64,000 nt of DNA from Caenorhabditis remanei (taxonomy: Eukaryota; Nematoda; Chromadorea; Rhabditida; Rhabditidae): positions 17,918,001 to 17,982,000 of the forward strand of contig NC_071331.1 of assembly GCF_010183535.1 (NCBI RefSeq), given 5' to 3'. Each line of letters starts with the position of its first letter. Position 1 is the first letter of the stretch. Made by a program: the position numbers and the translations under genes. The notes under the pieces were generated by a model that saw only the letters and a program-made list of their open reading frames with translations, was not told where the DNA came from and did no database searches. Of the stretch, positions 1 to 12,400 are shown piece by piece.

Positions 1-1
1 A

Positions 2-1347
2 ATCATTCTAATGCTTGCCGAGTATTTAGTACTCGAGACTAACAGATCTTGCATTATCAAGTTGAAAGAAGACACAAAACCCGAGTCGCATCAATTTGAA
101 ATCGACTGGAGTACTTGTGTGGAGAGTCTCAGTTTGACCAATTTGGCATTATGTATGAGATTTATCGGACAAACCGTAAACAGGTCCCATGTAAGTTAGA
201 AGACAGTATTTTCTAATTTTGGTTTAAAATTTCAGATCTCCACACAATGCCTCTGTACAGTTTTGATGCAAACCACTTCTCAGTCTTGGATTGTTTCGGA
301 ATCTGCTCAATTTGCATTGAAAATTATCGCAGAAGAGTCATCAAGAGATCAGAAGAAAAAAGACGATCCAGACGCTGTGGAGCGTCTTATTCGAAGATAC
401 AGTAGTCATATTCTGAATCGAGTCTCCCTGGCGTGCACTTCTTCTACGAACTATCACATGGCTCCGATTCTATTTCAATCATATCTGGCATATGGGGAAA
501 TTCCCGATCATTTTAATGTTTTCAAAGTTATTGTGGAGAAAATGTTGTATGCGTTGGATCGAAATCAACAGGTGTGAGTTAGGAATAACTTCTGAATAAT
601 CAGAATTCGTTTTCAGCAATACTCATACTCTCTACTTCAAGCCTTGTTGTTTTTCATGGGTTGTATGAACAGAGATTATCCGAACCATGAACCATTGTCA
701 CCTCCGAAAGATTCAGAAGACGAAAAGGATCTTCCCACTCCACAGCATATCATCGTTGAACAGATTCTTCTTCGAACAAAACATATGTTATCTTCCGAAC
801 ACATCCCTGTCAAAATCATAGTTCTACGGTTGTTATCTCAAGGAATCGAGTTCATGAAATTGTATGATGACATGCTACTTCCAATGATTCATCAGAATTG
901 GTTCGGATTGATGGCAATCGCGAAAGAGCTTGAGCCAAACACGCTAGGCGCGGTGATCGATCGAGTCGTTGATATGGCTGAAAAATCGGGAACTTTTGTG
1001 CATAACAAGATCCTGAAGGAGTTCTGGCCGCTTGTTGAAACGTACTTCATGAAGCAGATTTCAAGAAGGTAATTCCATAATTGTGAGACATGTTTATCTT
1101 CAATTTCCTTACTTTCAGAGAAGAATTCAGTCACACTTCTGAATTCGCTGTGACCACCAGATTCATCAACTCGATTCCACGAATCATTGCGAACGCTGGA
1201 ATCACCGAAAAAGAAGCGAAGAAAACTTTCATGAAAATAATCAATAATTCGATCGAAAACAAAGGAAAATTTGCATTTTATTGTGATAAACAAAAGAAGA
1301 TCATTGATGCATATTATAAGGAGGGAAAATCAGTTTATGACGAGTGA
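2..1347 (+). CDS. TTI1-like HEAT-repeat protein, C-terminal part (5'-truncated by window)
   Basis: Four exons remain in the window: 2-190, 236-571, 617-1068 and 1119-1347. Each junction has GT/AG signals and keeps frame, and the TGA stop is at 1345-1347. The product is helical and HEAT-like. The stretch around LLPMIHQNW, followed by a WPLVETYF segment, resembles the C-terminal end of TELO2-interacting protein 1. In other eukaryotes TTI1 works with TEL2 and TTI2 as an HSP90 co-chaperone that stabilises PIKK kinases such as ATM and mTOR. That role is family knowledge and the assignment comes from pattern recognition. A poly(A) signal lies at 1430 and the next gene starts about 200 bp downstream on the same strand, the spacing of a nematode operon. 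The start lies outside the window. Confidence 0.72.
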
Positions 1348-1429
1348 AAAGTTAAATGTGATAATCGAAAATATTATGTGTTCTTGCCTCCCAGTGTGAT
1401 CTTTTTGTAAATTTGATACAATCTGTCGT

Positions 1430-1435
1430 AATAAA
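1430..1435 (+). terminator. AATAAA poly(A) signal after the TTI1-like gene
   Basis: AATAAA lies 83 bp after the stop codon. Pyrimidine-rich acceptors ending in CAG follow at 1518 and 1547, just before the next start codon. Upstream polyadenylation followed closely by a trans-splice acceptor is typical of Caenorhabditis operons. Confidence 0.65.
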
Positions 1436-1548
1436 TTTTATTTAACGCCCTTTTCCCCAATTCCTCGTTGTTCTGTAATGGCATTTCCACCACTTTGTTC
1501 TTTTCCTTCCAATTTCAGAGGATATAATTATCATGTTCCAATTCCAGA

Positions 1549-2104
1549 ATGCAAATTCTGCCGTATCATTTCGAAGGAGAAGTTGTCCGTGGATTCGGAC
1601 GTGGTGGAAAAGAGCTCGGATGTCCGACAGCCAATATGGATGACACAGTTATCGAGAATCTTCCAGAAGGACTCAAAGTCGGAGTATATTACGGAAAAGC
1701 GACATTCAAAGGAAACACGTATAGTATGGCGATGAGTGTCGGATGGAATCCGCAATATCACAATGAGAAGAAGACGGTGGAAGTTCATTTGATCGATTAC
1801 GCCGGTGGCGATTTTTATGGGAAAAGATTGAGTGCAGTCATCGTTGGATACATTCGAGATATGAGAAGTTTCGCGTCGTTGGGTAAGGAAGCTATTTTTA
1901 GAGCGGCAGATTTAAAAATTCTGCTAAAAATAGTGAGAGCAGCGAACCGAAAAATACGAGATTTTTGAAGATTTGGTGTTTGGCTTGTAGACTTTGACAG
2001 CATATTTAAGACTTAAAATAATTTTTTCAGAAGAACTGAAGACTGCCATCGCGAAAGACATTGAAATCGCACGTCGTGGAACCACCGAACAAGGAAAACT
2101 ATAA
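1549..2104 (+). CDS. Riboflavin kinase (flavokinase)
   Basis: Two exons, 1549-1882 and 2031-2104, give 135 residues, close to the usual 150-residue single-domain eukaryotic enzyme. It phosphorylates riboflavin with ATP to make FMN, the first step of flavin cofactor synthesis in the cytosol. The sequence shows the family hallmarks: GEVVRGFGRGGKELGCPTAN near the N terminus (nucleotide and Mg binding, with the PTAN signature), then VGVYYG, SVGWNPQ and VEVHLID. The start at 1549 is one base after an acceptor-like ATTCCAG, which suggests trans-splicing immediately before the ATG. It is probably the downstream gene of an operon with the TTI1-like gene. By memory the C. elegans counterpart is R10H10.6. 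Confidence 0.93.
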
Positions 2105-2577
2105 TTATCTTTTCGATATATTGCATGCATAATTCTCTCTTCACTCACTTTTCATTCTCTTCCCCATTCTTGATCAATCAGGTTGTGCAATCACTTACTG
2201 AATTATAACTCAGTTTCATTCCATAATAAAATGGGGTCATTATTATTAAATTAGAAAGAGAGAGAGACAGACAGAAAGAGATCATTTGAATCGGATACAA
2301 CTTTTTTTTGACAGAGCGAAAAGATGAAAACGGGATACAAAGAGAAAGAAAGACGGGATGTGGTGAAAACAGATATTGAATTGTTTTTTTTTGAAAATGA
2401 ATGAAAAAAAGGAAAAATTGAAAAGAGAAACAAAAAATGAATGGAATGAGATACCCGAATGAGAAGGATGGTTTTGGGATGCAGTGACTGGAGGACTAAG
2501 GGCGTAAAATCTAGGCAGGAGGACAGTTTTTGGAGCACTAATGATTGGAAAGAGGCGGAGACAAACGACAGATTTCA

Positions 2578-5500
2578 TCAGCATAATCCCATTGATTTGA
2601 GATTTTTGGCAATGATCATGTCGAGACAGGCGTCCAGCACGAATTGGACGTTGTTCGTGTCGGTGGCACAGGTGTGGTGACAGTAGATTTCACGTTGGGA
2701 GGATCTGAAAATGTGTTGGAAAATTGAGATTTTTGCAGTTGCGCTTCAGTGAAAAGTAAAAAAACATGTGCTTTTAAAAACAATTAGCACGGCACGCTTC
2801 TTACAACCGTGCTCTACTGAAAACGAAGAAAATTGTGTGCGAAATTGAGGGACTAAGTGACATTTTTCAAGGGCATGTTGTTGGAGTGCGGTTGTAAGAA
2901 CTGCGGCGTGCTAATAGCAAGACTAATATCAGATTCGTTAGAGCGAGTTTTCTAAATTTAAGTATATCTACAGAACTCACCGATTCAACTGCTCAAACTT
3001 CCACTGAATATAGTTGATACACTCCGTTTGATTCTGCTGTCCCTTGTATTCTGGGAAGCATACGGTAAGTGGAGAACGAACGATCTTCTCGGCGAACAGG
3101 TCCTGAAACAAATTAGATCAAAATTTTGATTTCATGGACAGAGTCTCACCTTCTTATTCAAGAAAAGTATGAAGTGAATGTCAGCGAACCATGGACTGTT
3201 GCAGATCGAATCGAACAGTTTCAGGGATTCTTGCATTCGGTTCTGCAAATTTGATTTTCAGATTTCAAAGGTCAGATTTCAGATTTGATTCAAAACTAAC
3301 CGTGCAATTATCCTCTCTCAACGTCTGATCGTATTCTGAGAGTGAGGAGATGAAGATGATCGCATTTACATTATCGAAACAATGGATCCACTTCTTTCGC
3401 TCAGATCGTTGACCTCCCACATCAATAACTCTGAATGTCAGTCCTTTCAGCTCGAACAGAACTTCTGTGATTCCAGTCGTTTTTATTCTAGTCCTCAGAA
3501 GATCTTGTTCACTTGGAACGTAGTTTGGAGAGGAGAGACGTGGTAGGTTGTCAAGGAAACTGAAAAAAAGACATTGGTTTTACGAATCTGAATTCGAAAT
3601 GTCTTACTATTTAGCGGAATCATCAATCTGGTATTCATTACTCCTTCGATAGCATTCCCTCACACCAGGATCATGCCATAACCTCTGCATCGCCTGTGCT
3701 AATTCTTCTGTCAGTTCTTCTTTGTTGGCGTGTACTGTGGCAAATACTAGTTGAGAGTCTCGCTGGAAATATTCAAATCTTGAAATTGAAGTCTTATCTT
3801 TCTATCACTAACCACTCGATCCGGTTCGCCATATTCGATTTGTAAATGGAACATTGCTCTGAGAATCGATAGCATACTGTGAATACAATTCGAGTAGACG
3901 ACGGGTCGAATCATCTCAAGATCTTGTTGTGAGAATCCATCTTTGTGTAATATCCTCATTTGTTTTAATATTGTACTTTTTCCACTCTCTCCGGCTCCTG
4001 AAATTTGAATTTTTGAGGGCTTTGTGGCCGATTGGAAATGATTGACATTGAGGATATGCCATTGAGTCAAAATTTGTTTCACAGTGACTCCGTGACACAC
4101 TGTAAGAATTCGGTTTCAGCCAAAATTTCACCAGTGTTAATTGAAAAAAACCGATCCATACCTATTCTCAATTGCAAAAACAAGTAATTTATCCCCCTTA
4201 TCGTCTTATTAGTCTCCTATTTTAACACAAATCTCTTTGAGTGAGATTTGAACAGCAAATTCACCGCCTGATACTCAATATCACCTGTTCTAATATAGGG
4301 ACTAAAATAGATTGTGCTTCTAATCAACGATGATGTTTCATTGAATACAGGTGCATTCTGTCTAGCTATGAATCTTAGAAAACTGGTAGCACCCCCGTTT
4401 TGACATCACACAGGGTCTCGGGATGAGTAGTGAAAATAAACGCGCTCCGCTGAAATCAGCTAAAATTTTAGCGCGAAATTCAAAATAGTTTTTTATTTTA
4501 AAACTTAATTTTTTTATTTAATAGAATTGATCTTGAAAATATGCGAGGCAGTCGAAAAACTGGCCAAAAATGCGGGAAAACTGGCATAAATCGGCTCAAA
4601 AACTGGTCGATTAAGCTGCGTATCAAAATGCCACAGTGAAACAGCGAATTGCAAAAATTGAAATTTGAATTTGCCGCCAATGTCTAGTGGAGCGCATACG
4701 ATTTCACTACTCAACCCTAGACCCTGTGACATCAAGATTATGCAGTTGTTTTGCAAAAAAAGATGAAACATGTCCTTTCACACAATTATTTCCGCTGTTT
4801 GACGTCACAACACCTCGTCTTCTCCCGAAAAACTCTTTTTTTATTAGCTCCCCTCAGCGACACCATGCCTTCCAATTAGTTAGTAAGAGATGGGAGAGGA
4901 GGAAAGGGGACGTATGTGCAAGAGAGAAAGCAACACGAATTTGTAAAATGATACATTTTGGTGGGAGTTGTTGTAGAAGGAGAGGAAAAGAATGAAACAT
5001 GGGAATATTTGGAGGAGTTTTGTGTTTCGGTAGGCAGGATAAAGTGGATGTGTTCGGGGGCTTGATAAATCAAGATGAGTGTGCTCTAGAGTTGATTGAA
5101 TGGTCTAGACTCAGAGATACTTCTGGGCTCAGAGCAGCTTGAGTGAATACCTGTGGTTAGGTGATGTCACGAGCTGAAAGGGAAGACTCAAGACATTTGG
5201 AACTGAAAAATTTTGAAACCAAGGCGTTTCCAAACTGAGCACAAGTCGTTAAAATGAATAACTAAGTATTCAATGCCCTCTGTAATTAGAGTCACTAAAA
5301 CTAGAGTTTTAACAAAAATGAACGAGAATCAGTTTAAAATGAAACGGACCTTATGTGATCTACCCGTAATAGAACCAGTATTAAAGGTGGACGGAGGTCA
5401 TATTTTTTATTTCAGATTATGATAATTAAGAAAATTCTAAGAAACTTTCATAATTGGAGCACATGCTAAAATTCTCCTTCTCCTGACTCAAAAGGAGCCT

Positions 5501-6442
5501 TCGTGAAAGAGTTTTCCCACGCGAGTTTTGTCCACCGTGTAGTCCTCTCGGACACTTTTTTTCAACAAAGTTTCGTGTTTTTTTCAATTTATATCTCAAA
5601 AAAAAAAAATTCCTTTAATCAAAATCGAAGGATTCTTAAATGGCTTGTACGGTTCCAACTCGTACCGGTTCTAATACGGTCAGTTCTTATTCAGACTACT
5701 CTCATTGACACCATGTTTGCACAGAGCGCTTATGATTCAGAACATCAACAATTTGGACTTTCTTTTTTTCCGATTTCCCATTTGTTTGGATTCGAAATCC
5801 GGAGTCTGGGGTCCTACTTCCAGCTTGATGCATTATTTTATCGCACCCAGACTGTCCGTTTTTGTCTTTCCAGTAAGAGATCTCATGCATAGGCCATCAT
5901 GTTACTGATCTAATCAAAAAGAGCATAACATTTCTTTGCAAAGATAAATAAAAGATGGGCTATCCCCCCATTTAACCGGAAAAAGAAAAGGGGGGATTAC
6001 TCGGAAAATGAATGAATTACGTGATGAGAGAAGTCTATTTTAGTAAATGATCATTAATTCAGACTAGACTATTTTAGGTTCATCATTAGTGAGACGGGGG
6101 AAGACGCTGTTTGATTTTTGATGGGTAGAAGGCACCTTTTCATAAATAATAATAATAACTCTGCTCTTGTTCGAATTCTCTTTTTCACCCACAAAAAACG
6201 TTGTTCTGTTTTTCCTGTCCCCCTTGTCTTACTTTGCATCGTCTAAAGTGTGTCCACGCGGATCAAATTACAAAGGACGTCGTCCCTTCTCTGAGTTGGG
6301 TGAGAAGTCATGTTCCCCACATACCTAATAGTAGTAGTTTGATGATTCGAAGACTCATCGATTGATCCTTTTTGATTTGCTCATCGATTCGACGATTTAG
6401 GCGTTTGCCCTCTTTCTGATCTTTACTCGTGCAGTGACCCAT
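2578..6442 (-). CDS. gpa-7: Heterotrimeric G protein alpha subunit, GPA-7-like
   Basis: Seven minus-strand exons splice to 352 residues: 6442-6325, 3997-3813, 3762-3608, 3559-3301, 3242-3150, 3102-2981 and 2704-2578. All junctions keep frame. Exon 1 encodes MGHCTSK at the start, with Gly2 for myristoylation and Cys4 for possible palmitoylation, and ends at KLLLLG. It joins exon 2 to complete GAGESGKST, the P-loop. Later motifs are RTRIKTTG (switch I), [12 protein letters not shown] (switch II), FLNKKDLF (guanine specificity) and TCATDTNN. The C terminus is KSMGLC. It has no cysteine at -4, so pertussis-toxin-type modification is not expected. An AATTTCAG acceptor six bases before the ATG suggests SL1 trans-splicing. 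The gpa-7 name rests on remembered synteny with riboflavin kinase; membership of the G-alpha family is certain. Confidence 0.9.
2784..2914. mobile_element. Palindromic MITE, family 1, copy a
   Basis: About 130 bp inside the last gpa-7 intron. The ends are inverted copies of TTAGCACGGC, and inner arms containing CTTACAACCG face CGGTTGTAAG. The central part reads TTGTGTGCGAAATTGAG, which is shared with the other copies at 6847, 8436 and 9281. It is a non-coding foldback element. Confidence 0.75.
4380..6320. other. Large first intron of gpa-7 and flanking non-coding DNA
   Basis: This is most of the 2.3-kb intron between gpa-7 exons 1 and 2. I see no other gene. A purine-rich stretch at 4850-5000 and a short A-run near 5600 are the only compositional features. 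Large first introns in nematode signalling genes often carry enhancers, but no specific site is identifiable here. Confidence 0.5.
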
Positions 6443-6451
6443 TTAGTGCTG
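6443..6451 (-). promoter_or_regulatory. Probable SL1 trans-splice acceptor of gpa-7
   Basis: On the minus strand an AATTTCAG acceptor ends at 6449, six bases upstream of the ATG at 6442, with no in-frame upstream start needed. This position fits a trans-splice site and fixes the choice of start codon. Confidence 0.5.
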
Positions 6452-6846
6452 AAATTAAGAAATTAAATTGAAGTTGGGATGAGAATGGTGGAAACGTTGA
6501 AATCAAGAGATCATAGAACACATAGAAGTGAAAAAACACTAACAAGCATTTATGAATCAGAAAAATGGCTCTTGTGGGATGGTCTAGACGCCGGAATTTC
6601 AGAATTACAGCGAAAAATTATACGGTTAGGGTTCTGAAATTCTGAATCTGATTTCATTTTATTTATCACAAAAACAATAACACAAACACAAAAGTTTTAG
6701 TAGCAATTTCAAAAATAAAGACTTCAAATTTCATAAAATTGGACATTTAGAAACTGATGTATTTTGGAAATGAGGAAGAATCGTTGCGCTAAAAGATGAA
6801 GGACAAGCAATTAGGATTATGCAAAAAGAAGAATAAAAAAAGCCTA

Positions 6847-6985
6847 TTAGCACGACATGTTTCTTACAACCGCGCTCTACCGAAACCAAATAAAATTGTG
6901 TGCGAAATTGAGAGAATCAGAGAAATATAGACGTTTTTCAAGGGGAATTCGGTGGAGCGCAGTTGTATGAACTGTCCCGAGCTAA
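6847..6985. mobile_element. Palindromic MITE, family 1, copy b
   Basis: This has the same structure as the copy at 2784: TTAGCAC at the left, GAGCTAA at the right, inner CTTACAACCGCGCTCTACCG arm and shared GTGTGCGAAATTGAG core. The right arm has point changes, so it is an older copy. Confidence 0.72.
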
Positions 6986-6999
6986 TAGGTAAACGAAAG

Positions 7000-8430
7000 A
7001 CAGTACAACTTGATCTGTCCGAAGAGAGCGCAGAGAAACGAGAGTGTCTAGCTTCTCTACCGTCTCTCCACATAATCACTTCATCTCAAAGCTCCTTCCT
7101 GGTCAGAACCTCAACTATATATAACTTTGTAGGCAACAAACAGGTAGGTCAGAAAGTTCAAAGTGTGCATATATATGTCAAGTGGATTGTACAAAAGACA
7201 GAGGGTGAGAGTACAATGTACAATACAAATTTAAAAGTACAAAGAAAACAAATCGGGCAGAAGAAGAGGGGAGAGTTTGTCTAGAGAAAGCATGATCAAA
7301 AATCTTCTAAATACTATTATTTGGATACAATGACCACGAAAATGGGCAATGAGAAGCGAGAGAGAGAGCGCATCTCATGTCTCGCTCCTTGACGCTGTTG
7401 CTGCTACACCCCCCGGGCTGCTCTGCGGCTGAAAATGCGCGAAAACGGAAAAAGACAGAGAAAGAGACAAACAGGGTTGCATTTGAGTGAGGGGAGAGAT
7501 AGATGAAGAGGGATAGAGACGCAGAGGAATGGCTCTGTGAGCCTGAGGGAGAAGGCCGATAGAGAGGGATGGAGAGAGAGAGTAATGTCGCTGGGATATC
7601 TCACCCCAGCTTCTTCTTCTTCTTGCACATGCCTTTGCTGCTCCCTTCTTCTTCTTCCTTCTATCTTCCTCATTCCGCCCCCTCACCTTTCTGCCGAGCC
7701 ACCCCATCGGATTAGGACGCGCCGTTAGAGACTGTGTAGTCGTCTGCGCTTCTGAAGAGAAGAGAGGAATATTCTGAATGCAACATGTCTCGCTCATCGT
7801 CGCTTCAGAATTGGATGAGAGAGATAGATGGAGAGGAAAGAGAGGTTTTGGCTCTCAACTTTTTCTCCTGACCACTTCTTCTTGTCTTCTAATCAATAGG
7901 ATGCTCTCTCTCACTTGCAAAACGTCTTCTTCTTCTTCTTATTCTTGACGCCTTTTTGATTCAGAAAAAGGAATTTTCAAAAATAAGAAGAAGAAGAAAA
8001 AGGGAGAAAAAGAACAACAAAAACAAGAAAAAGTGAGGGTGGGCAACAATTGAATGCCCCTTGAGATTAATCAGACACATCCTTCTTCTTCGTCGTTTTC
8101 TCACAGATTGAGGGAGGAAATTCCCCGAGATTGGGATTGGGTAGAGACATGAAATTGGGAAAAAATTGAAGAAGGGAATGAGATTGTTTCAAGGAAAAAG
8201 TCCAAAGTAACAAAACAGAAAGAGCAGAAAAATAAGTTAATGGGATTTGAGCCATCTTCCTGAGCTGAAGGTTTGGAATGAACTGAAAGTTATAAAACGA
8301 TAAATTCAGAAACGGGAAAACCAGAAAAACTTTTTTTCTCAAAACTTTTCGAATTTAAATAGTCCTGTTTCAAGGTTATAACCCAGACTGACTCCCTCCA
8401 AGTCTGACGGTTACACTTCGGATTCATATC
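7000..8430. other. Gene-less, low-complexity purine/pyrimidine-rich stretch
   Basis: There is no convincing exon structure. Several tracts of GA or CT (about 7360-7640, 7790-7830 and 7980-8040) alternate between the strands. The open frames here are low-complexity (Ser/Arg or Leu-rich) and lack splice-supported continuity. Confidence 0.55.
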
Positions 8431-8435
8431 AGCTA

Positions 8436-8575
8436 TTAGCTCGACACAGTTCTTACAACTGCGCTCCACCGAAATCCACTTGTAATAATGTCTCTTTTTC
8501 TCTGAGTCTCTCAATTTCGCACACAATTTTCTTCGATTTCGGTAGAGCGCGGTTGTAAGAAGCGTGCCGTGCTAA
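8436..8575. mobile_element. Palindromic MITE, family 1, copy c (inverted)
   Basis: The left end is TTAGCTCGACAC and the right end GTGCCGTGCTAA. The shared core CTCAATTTCGCACACAA is in the opposite orientation to copies a and b, so this copy was inserted in reverse. Confidence 0.74.
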
Positions 8576-8671
8576 TACCAGGACCGGTACCAGTCTTACT
8601 GCCTCGCCAGGCCGCTATACAAAAATGAATGTGGGAAACAAACTCTCGCTTTTATATATGTCTGTCGCGAC

Positions 8672-8770
8672 AGTCCTCTTGGGAGCTGCCTAATGATTGT
8701 ATAGTCTGATTGTTATAGATTTATTACATCTGGTAAATGTTTTTCATTTTCTCAGACGCGCCTACTAGAA
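8672..8770. repeat. Dispersed ~90-bp repeat, copy 1 (reverse orientation)
   Basis: The reverse complement of this stretch shares ACATTTACCAG, TGTAATAAATCT and AGCAGCTCCCAAGAGGAC-like words with 10487-10580 and, less well, with 10365-10440. It is non-coding; its family is not recognised. Confidence 0.55.
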
Positions 8771-9280
8771 CTGATACTAATGAGAATTGGGAATATCTGA
8801 TTATTGAGATTGAGTTATGGTAGAGGATTTCTAGAATTCCCTTTTTCTCGAGCATCCATTTCATAATTGAAGCTTTCGAAAGTTGTTCCAATCTATTCAT
8901 CGCCCAAATAAAGAATAATGCTGGAGAGAGGACACAAATTAAAGAGAAATGAGCAAAGAGAAGAAGAAGATCCATTAAAAAGAGGAAGTGATGGGGACAA
9001 TAGAAGAAGAAGAGAAGGAAAAGGGCAATGAGATGAATTTGAATGAGAAGAAGCGGTTGAAATTGAGGAAAACGGATGAGATGATGATGATGATGAAGCA
9101 CACCGCGGGATGAAACATCAAACGCTTTTCTCTGAAAGTCGATCTGGCAAAAATGAGGAAAAACGGAAGAGGAGTGGGGGAGGAATTCCGAAGAGTTTAT
9201 GCTCTTGATGGGGACATTATTGGTGGGACTTGAGGATAAGTCGTAGTCGCTTACCGACAATTGGTATCAAGGTGTTTATA

Positions 9281-9416
9281 TACACGGCGCGTTTGCTACA
9301 ACCGCGCTCTACCAAAACCGAAAAAAGTTTTGTGCGAAATTGAGAGACCCAAAGAAAAAGAGACATTCTTAAGTGCATTTTGGTTGAGCGCAGTTGTAAG
9401 AAGTGTGCCGTGCTAA
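9281..9416. mobile_element. Palindromic MITE, family 1, copy d
   Basis: It contains CTACAACCGCGCTCTACC at the left, the GTGCGAAATTGAGA core and CAGTTGTAAGAAGTGTGCCG at the right before TGCTAA. The left terminus is degraded. Confidence 0.65.
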
Positions 9417-9429
9417 TATTAGTGCTACT

Positions 9430-12400
9430 CAACTTGAAGTCTCTAAAAAGTTGCAGCGTTTACTGACGCTGTGCCTTTGGCATATGCTCACCGATCCCAA
9501 CTTTTCCCAGGTTTCCGTAACTTGGTAGATTCTTACCAACTCAATTCCAGAGTTCTTTGACATTCCAAAAATTTTAAAATTTCTCAAAAATTATAGGTTC
9601 ACTTGTCAATTAGAACACTGCAAAATATGCTTCGATAATTTGAAAAAAGAGAAAGTTGACAGTGGTCAAACTAAAGAAACTCGAGATGAAACGAAATAAA
9701 GTGACATTTGTTTTTGCAATGATTTTCCAATTGGTGACATAAAAAAGAGTCGCCGACACAGTCGGTTCTAGTAGATCACGAATCTCCCTCGTAATCATTT
9801 TGTTCCGTGTAAGAACACCTGTCATTCATGGAATCAAACTCTCCCCTCAAAGAGTTGTTTCGGCATTCTTTTCATCTTTTGATTGTGTACTTTCTTTTGA
9901 GAAGAAGTGGAACGAGAAAGCTGTTTTATTTCTGGAGATTCGATCTTTGAGAGAGTGAAAATAGTTGGTTGAATAGCGTCTAAATTGGGTGCTGCAGAAT
10001 GTGAAAAAAAACGATGATGTGAAAGTGAATGGGGGTGGAAGGAAGAGGTCAAAAAGACAGAAATAACACAGAAATTTGAACTGATGGTCAACGATTGGAT
10101 GCTTAAATAAGATGGACAGTGATTGATGGGATTAAGAGTTTCTGTATTGGAATTTTTCAGATGTTCACTGCTTGGTGCTGCTCAAGACTACTACAGATGT
10201 CAGTATGAATCCTGTATCTAGATTATTCAAATCTCGCTGTTTTAAGTTAGGCGTTTCTATACTGTAATCGACAGCGCAGAAAAATCTAGGGATCTTTGAA
10301 ACGCAGCCATGTTTTCCACTCCGTTTCAATTCTCACTGGTATTCGTTTTATTTTTAATTAAACTATTGACCAGATGTTTTAGATCTGTAACAAGCAGACT
10401 ATACGATTGTTAAGCAGCTCCCATGAGAGGATAATGTTTTTCGATTAGAACCGACTCTCATTAGTATCAGTCTGCAATTGAGTGGGCGCGTTTGAGAAAC
10501 TGAAAACATTTACCAGGTGTAATAAATCTAAAACTATACAATAATTCAGCAGCTCCCAAGAGGACTATACTGATAAAAACGAAATTTGTTTGGCAGATCC
10601 GTCTGTAAAACTCTCAGGCAAGGCAGTAGGCGTGGGATAGAACTGATGCGTGTCTAGAATACCGTCTTCACTAAAACAGACTAATAGAGACAGCAAGTCT
10701 AACCGATTACCCATGATGGAACTGTTCCATTTCTCGCTTTCATGAAACGTTCCTCTTCAGAATACACTACACCCTGACGAGAAGTCGAAAAAATACTGAC
10801 GAGCGTAAACAAAATTTTGCCGGGGCCCCCCGCCGGTCGGTCGAAATAAAGTCACCAACCCAAAAGCAAGTTTTTTTGTGCATAGACGGATGGAGCCTCC
10901 TCTTTTTTCTCACACTGGAATATATAGGCGGGTAGGCATAGACACAAATAAAATACGGGCGTGGAAATGAAAAGGCACAGAAGACATGAAGATGAAGACG
11001 TCGGGTAGAAGGCGTAGAGTCATTTATATGGGAAAGAAGAAGAAGAAAAAGGAAAGAATGTTTGGTGCGCTTATTAAAATGAAAAGGAGATAGAGTGAAA
11101 AGAAGCATAATTCAGTGATGATGCATCAAAAAGGAAAAGAAAGTGCGACTGGATCGAAGAAAAGAGTGGAACCGAGGGGGGCGGACCTCCTGAAATTGGC
11201 TCAATTTGAAGAGCGAGTGCGGGTGTGCTCTGGTGGCACCGAGAGGCAAAACTAATTGGCTTTGGGATAGGAGTGTTGTTCGGGGATGGAGAGATGGTAG
11301 GAGTATTGATTGGAAATGAATCACTTGTCTGACAACAAGATCGGAAAATCATGAACTGAGCAATATTTTCAATCTAGTTTTTCAAAACTTGGGCAAGACG
11401 GATGGATCAATGTGTTAGATGGTCTCGGAGAGTTTTAGGTGTTCGGCACTACGCCTCTGACCCGGGTGCCAAATTGTTGCACAAAGAGAATCCATGATTT
11501 TGAAAGTGCAACAGGTCAAGAAACTCATCAATGAAAATTGAACCCATGTCGGTACCAACAGGATAAAGCCCTACATAACTTGGAGCAACTTAGATGCTCT
11601 GAAAGTTTCTCAAAACAAAATGTTTTCTTTTGTAAATAAAAAACACGAAAATATCCAACCTGGCGACTTTTGCTATAATGGTACAAAAATGAATTATTTC
11701 TGAAAGTGAGTATTGCTGAAAACCTAGCTCCAAACTCCAAAAATGAGTCTTCAATTTCTATTTATATAGTGGCTCAATCAATATCATAATTTCTGATTTT
11801 TTGATACCTAGGTTTCATCACAATCTTACATTACTCTAATTATAAGCATCCATATAGAAAAGCCAAAGAATGATATCATTCTTAAATAAATAAAAATTTT
11901 CATACACAACGTTACAACTTTATATACAGACACTGAGTAAATTCCCCAACGGATTCCCCCACTCTCTCTCTCCCTTAATCAGCTCAATTTCTACTCCGAA
12001 CTCAACACCCACTCGCTTCTCTCATCTGATTCATCGCTCGAGAAAATTCAAAAATACATTTTTTTCGATGAAAACCGAAGGGAAGGGAAGAAGTGAAACA
12101 CTTGTCAACTATTCCACTTATCTGAAAGGTTTTCTTCGTTTTTCGATTCACTAGAAAACGAAAAAAGAAACAAGAGAGGGGACGACTACTTGAGAGTTCG
12201 AGACACTTCTAGTCGTTCTGTTCTCAGAAATCATTGGTAGATTCTTGAAGAGAAAGAAGCTTAAGATAGTGTCTAAACAATTGATGCTTAGCAACTAGGC
12301 TTCAAGATGTCTAGAGATGGTCAAAACACTTTTTAAATCCCGCTAGTAGGTTAGAAGAACTGGACGGTCTAAAAAGTCCCATTCATATGTAAAATTGCGA

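Noticed and set aside
892..1293. 133-residue minus-strand reading frame
   Set aside because: It lies antisense to well-supported coding exons of the TTI1-like gene and crosses one of its introns.
4168..4200. Minus-strand KLLVF as a possible end of gpa-7 exon 1
   Set aside because: No GT donor follows in the needed phase and a stop codon lies upstream. The exon at 6325-6442 fits length, phase, MG start and donor.
7375..7797. 140-residue minus-strand reading frame
   Set aside because: CT/GA-rich low-complexity sequence with overlapping frames on both strands and no splice-linked neighbours.
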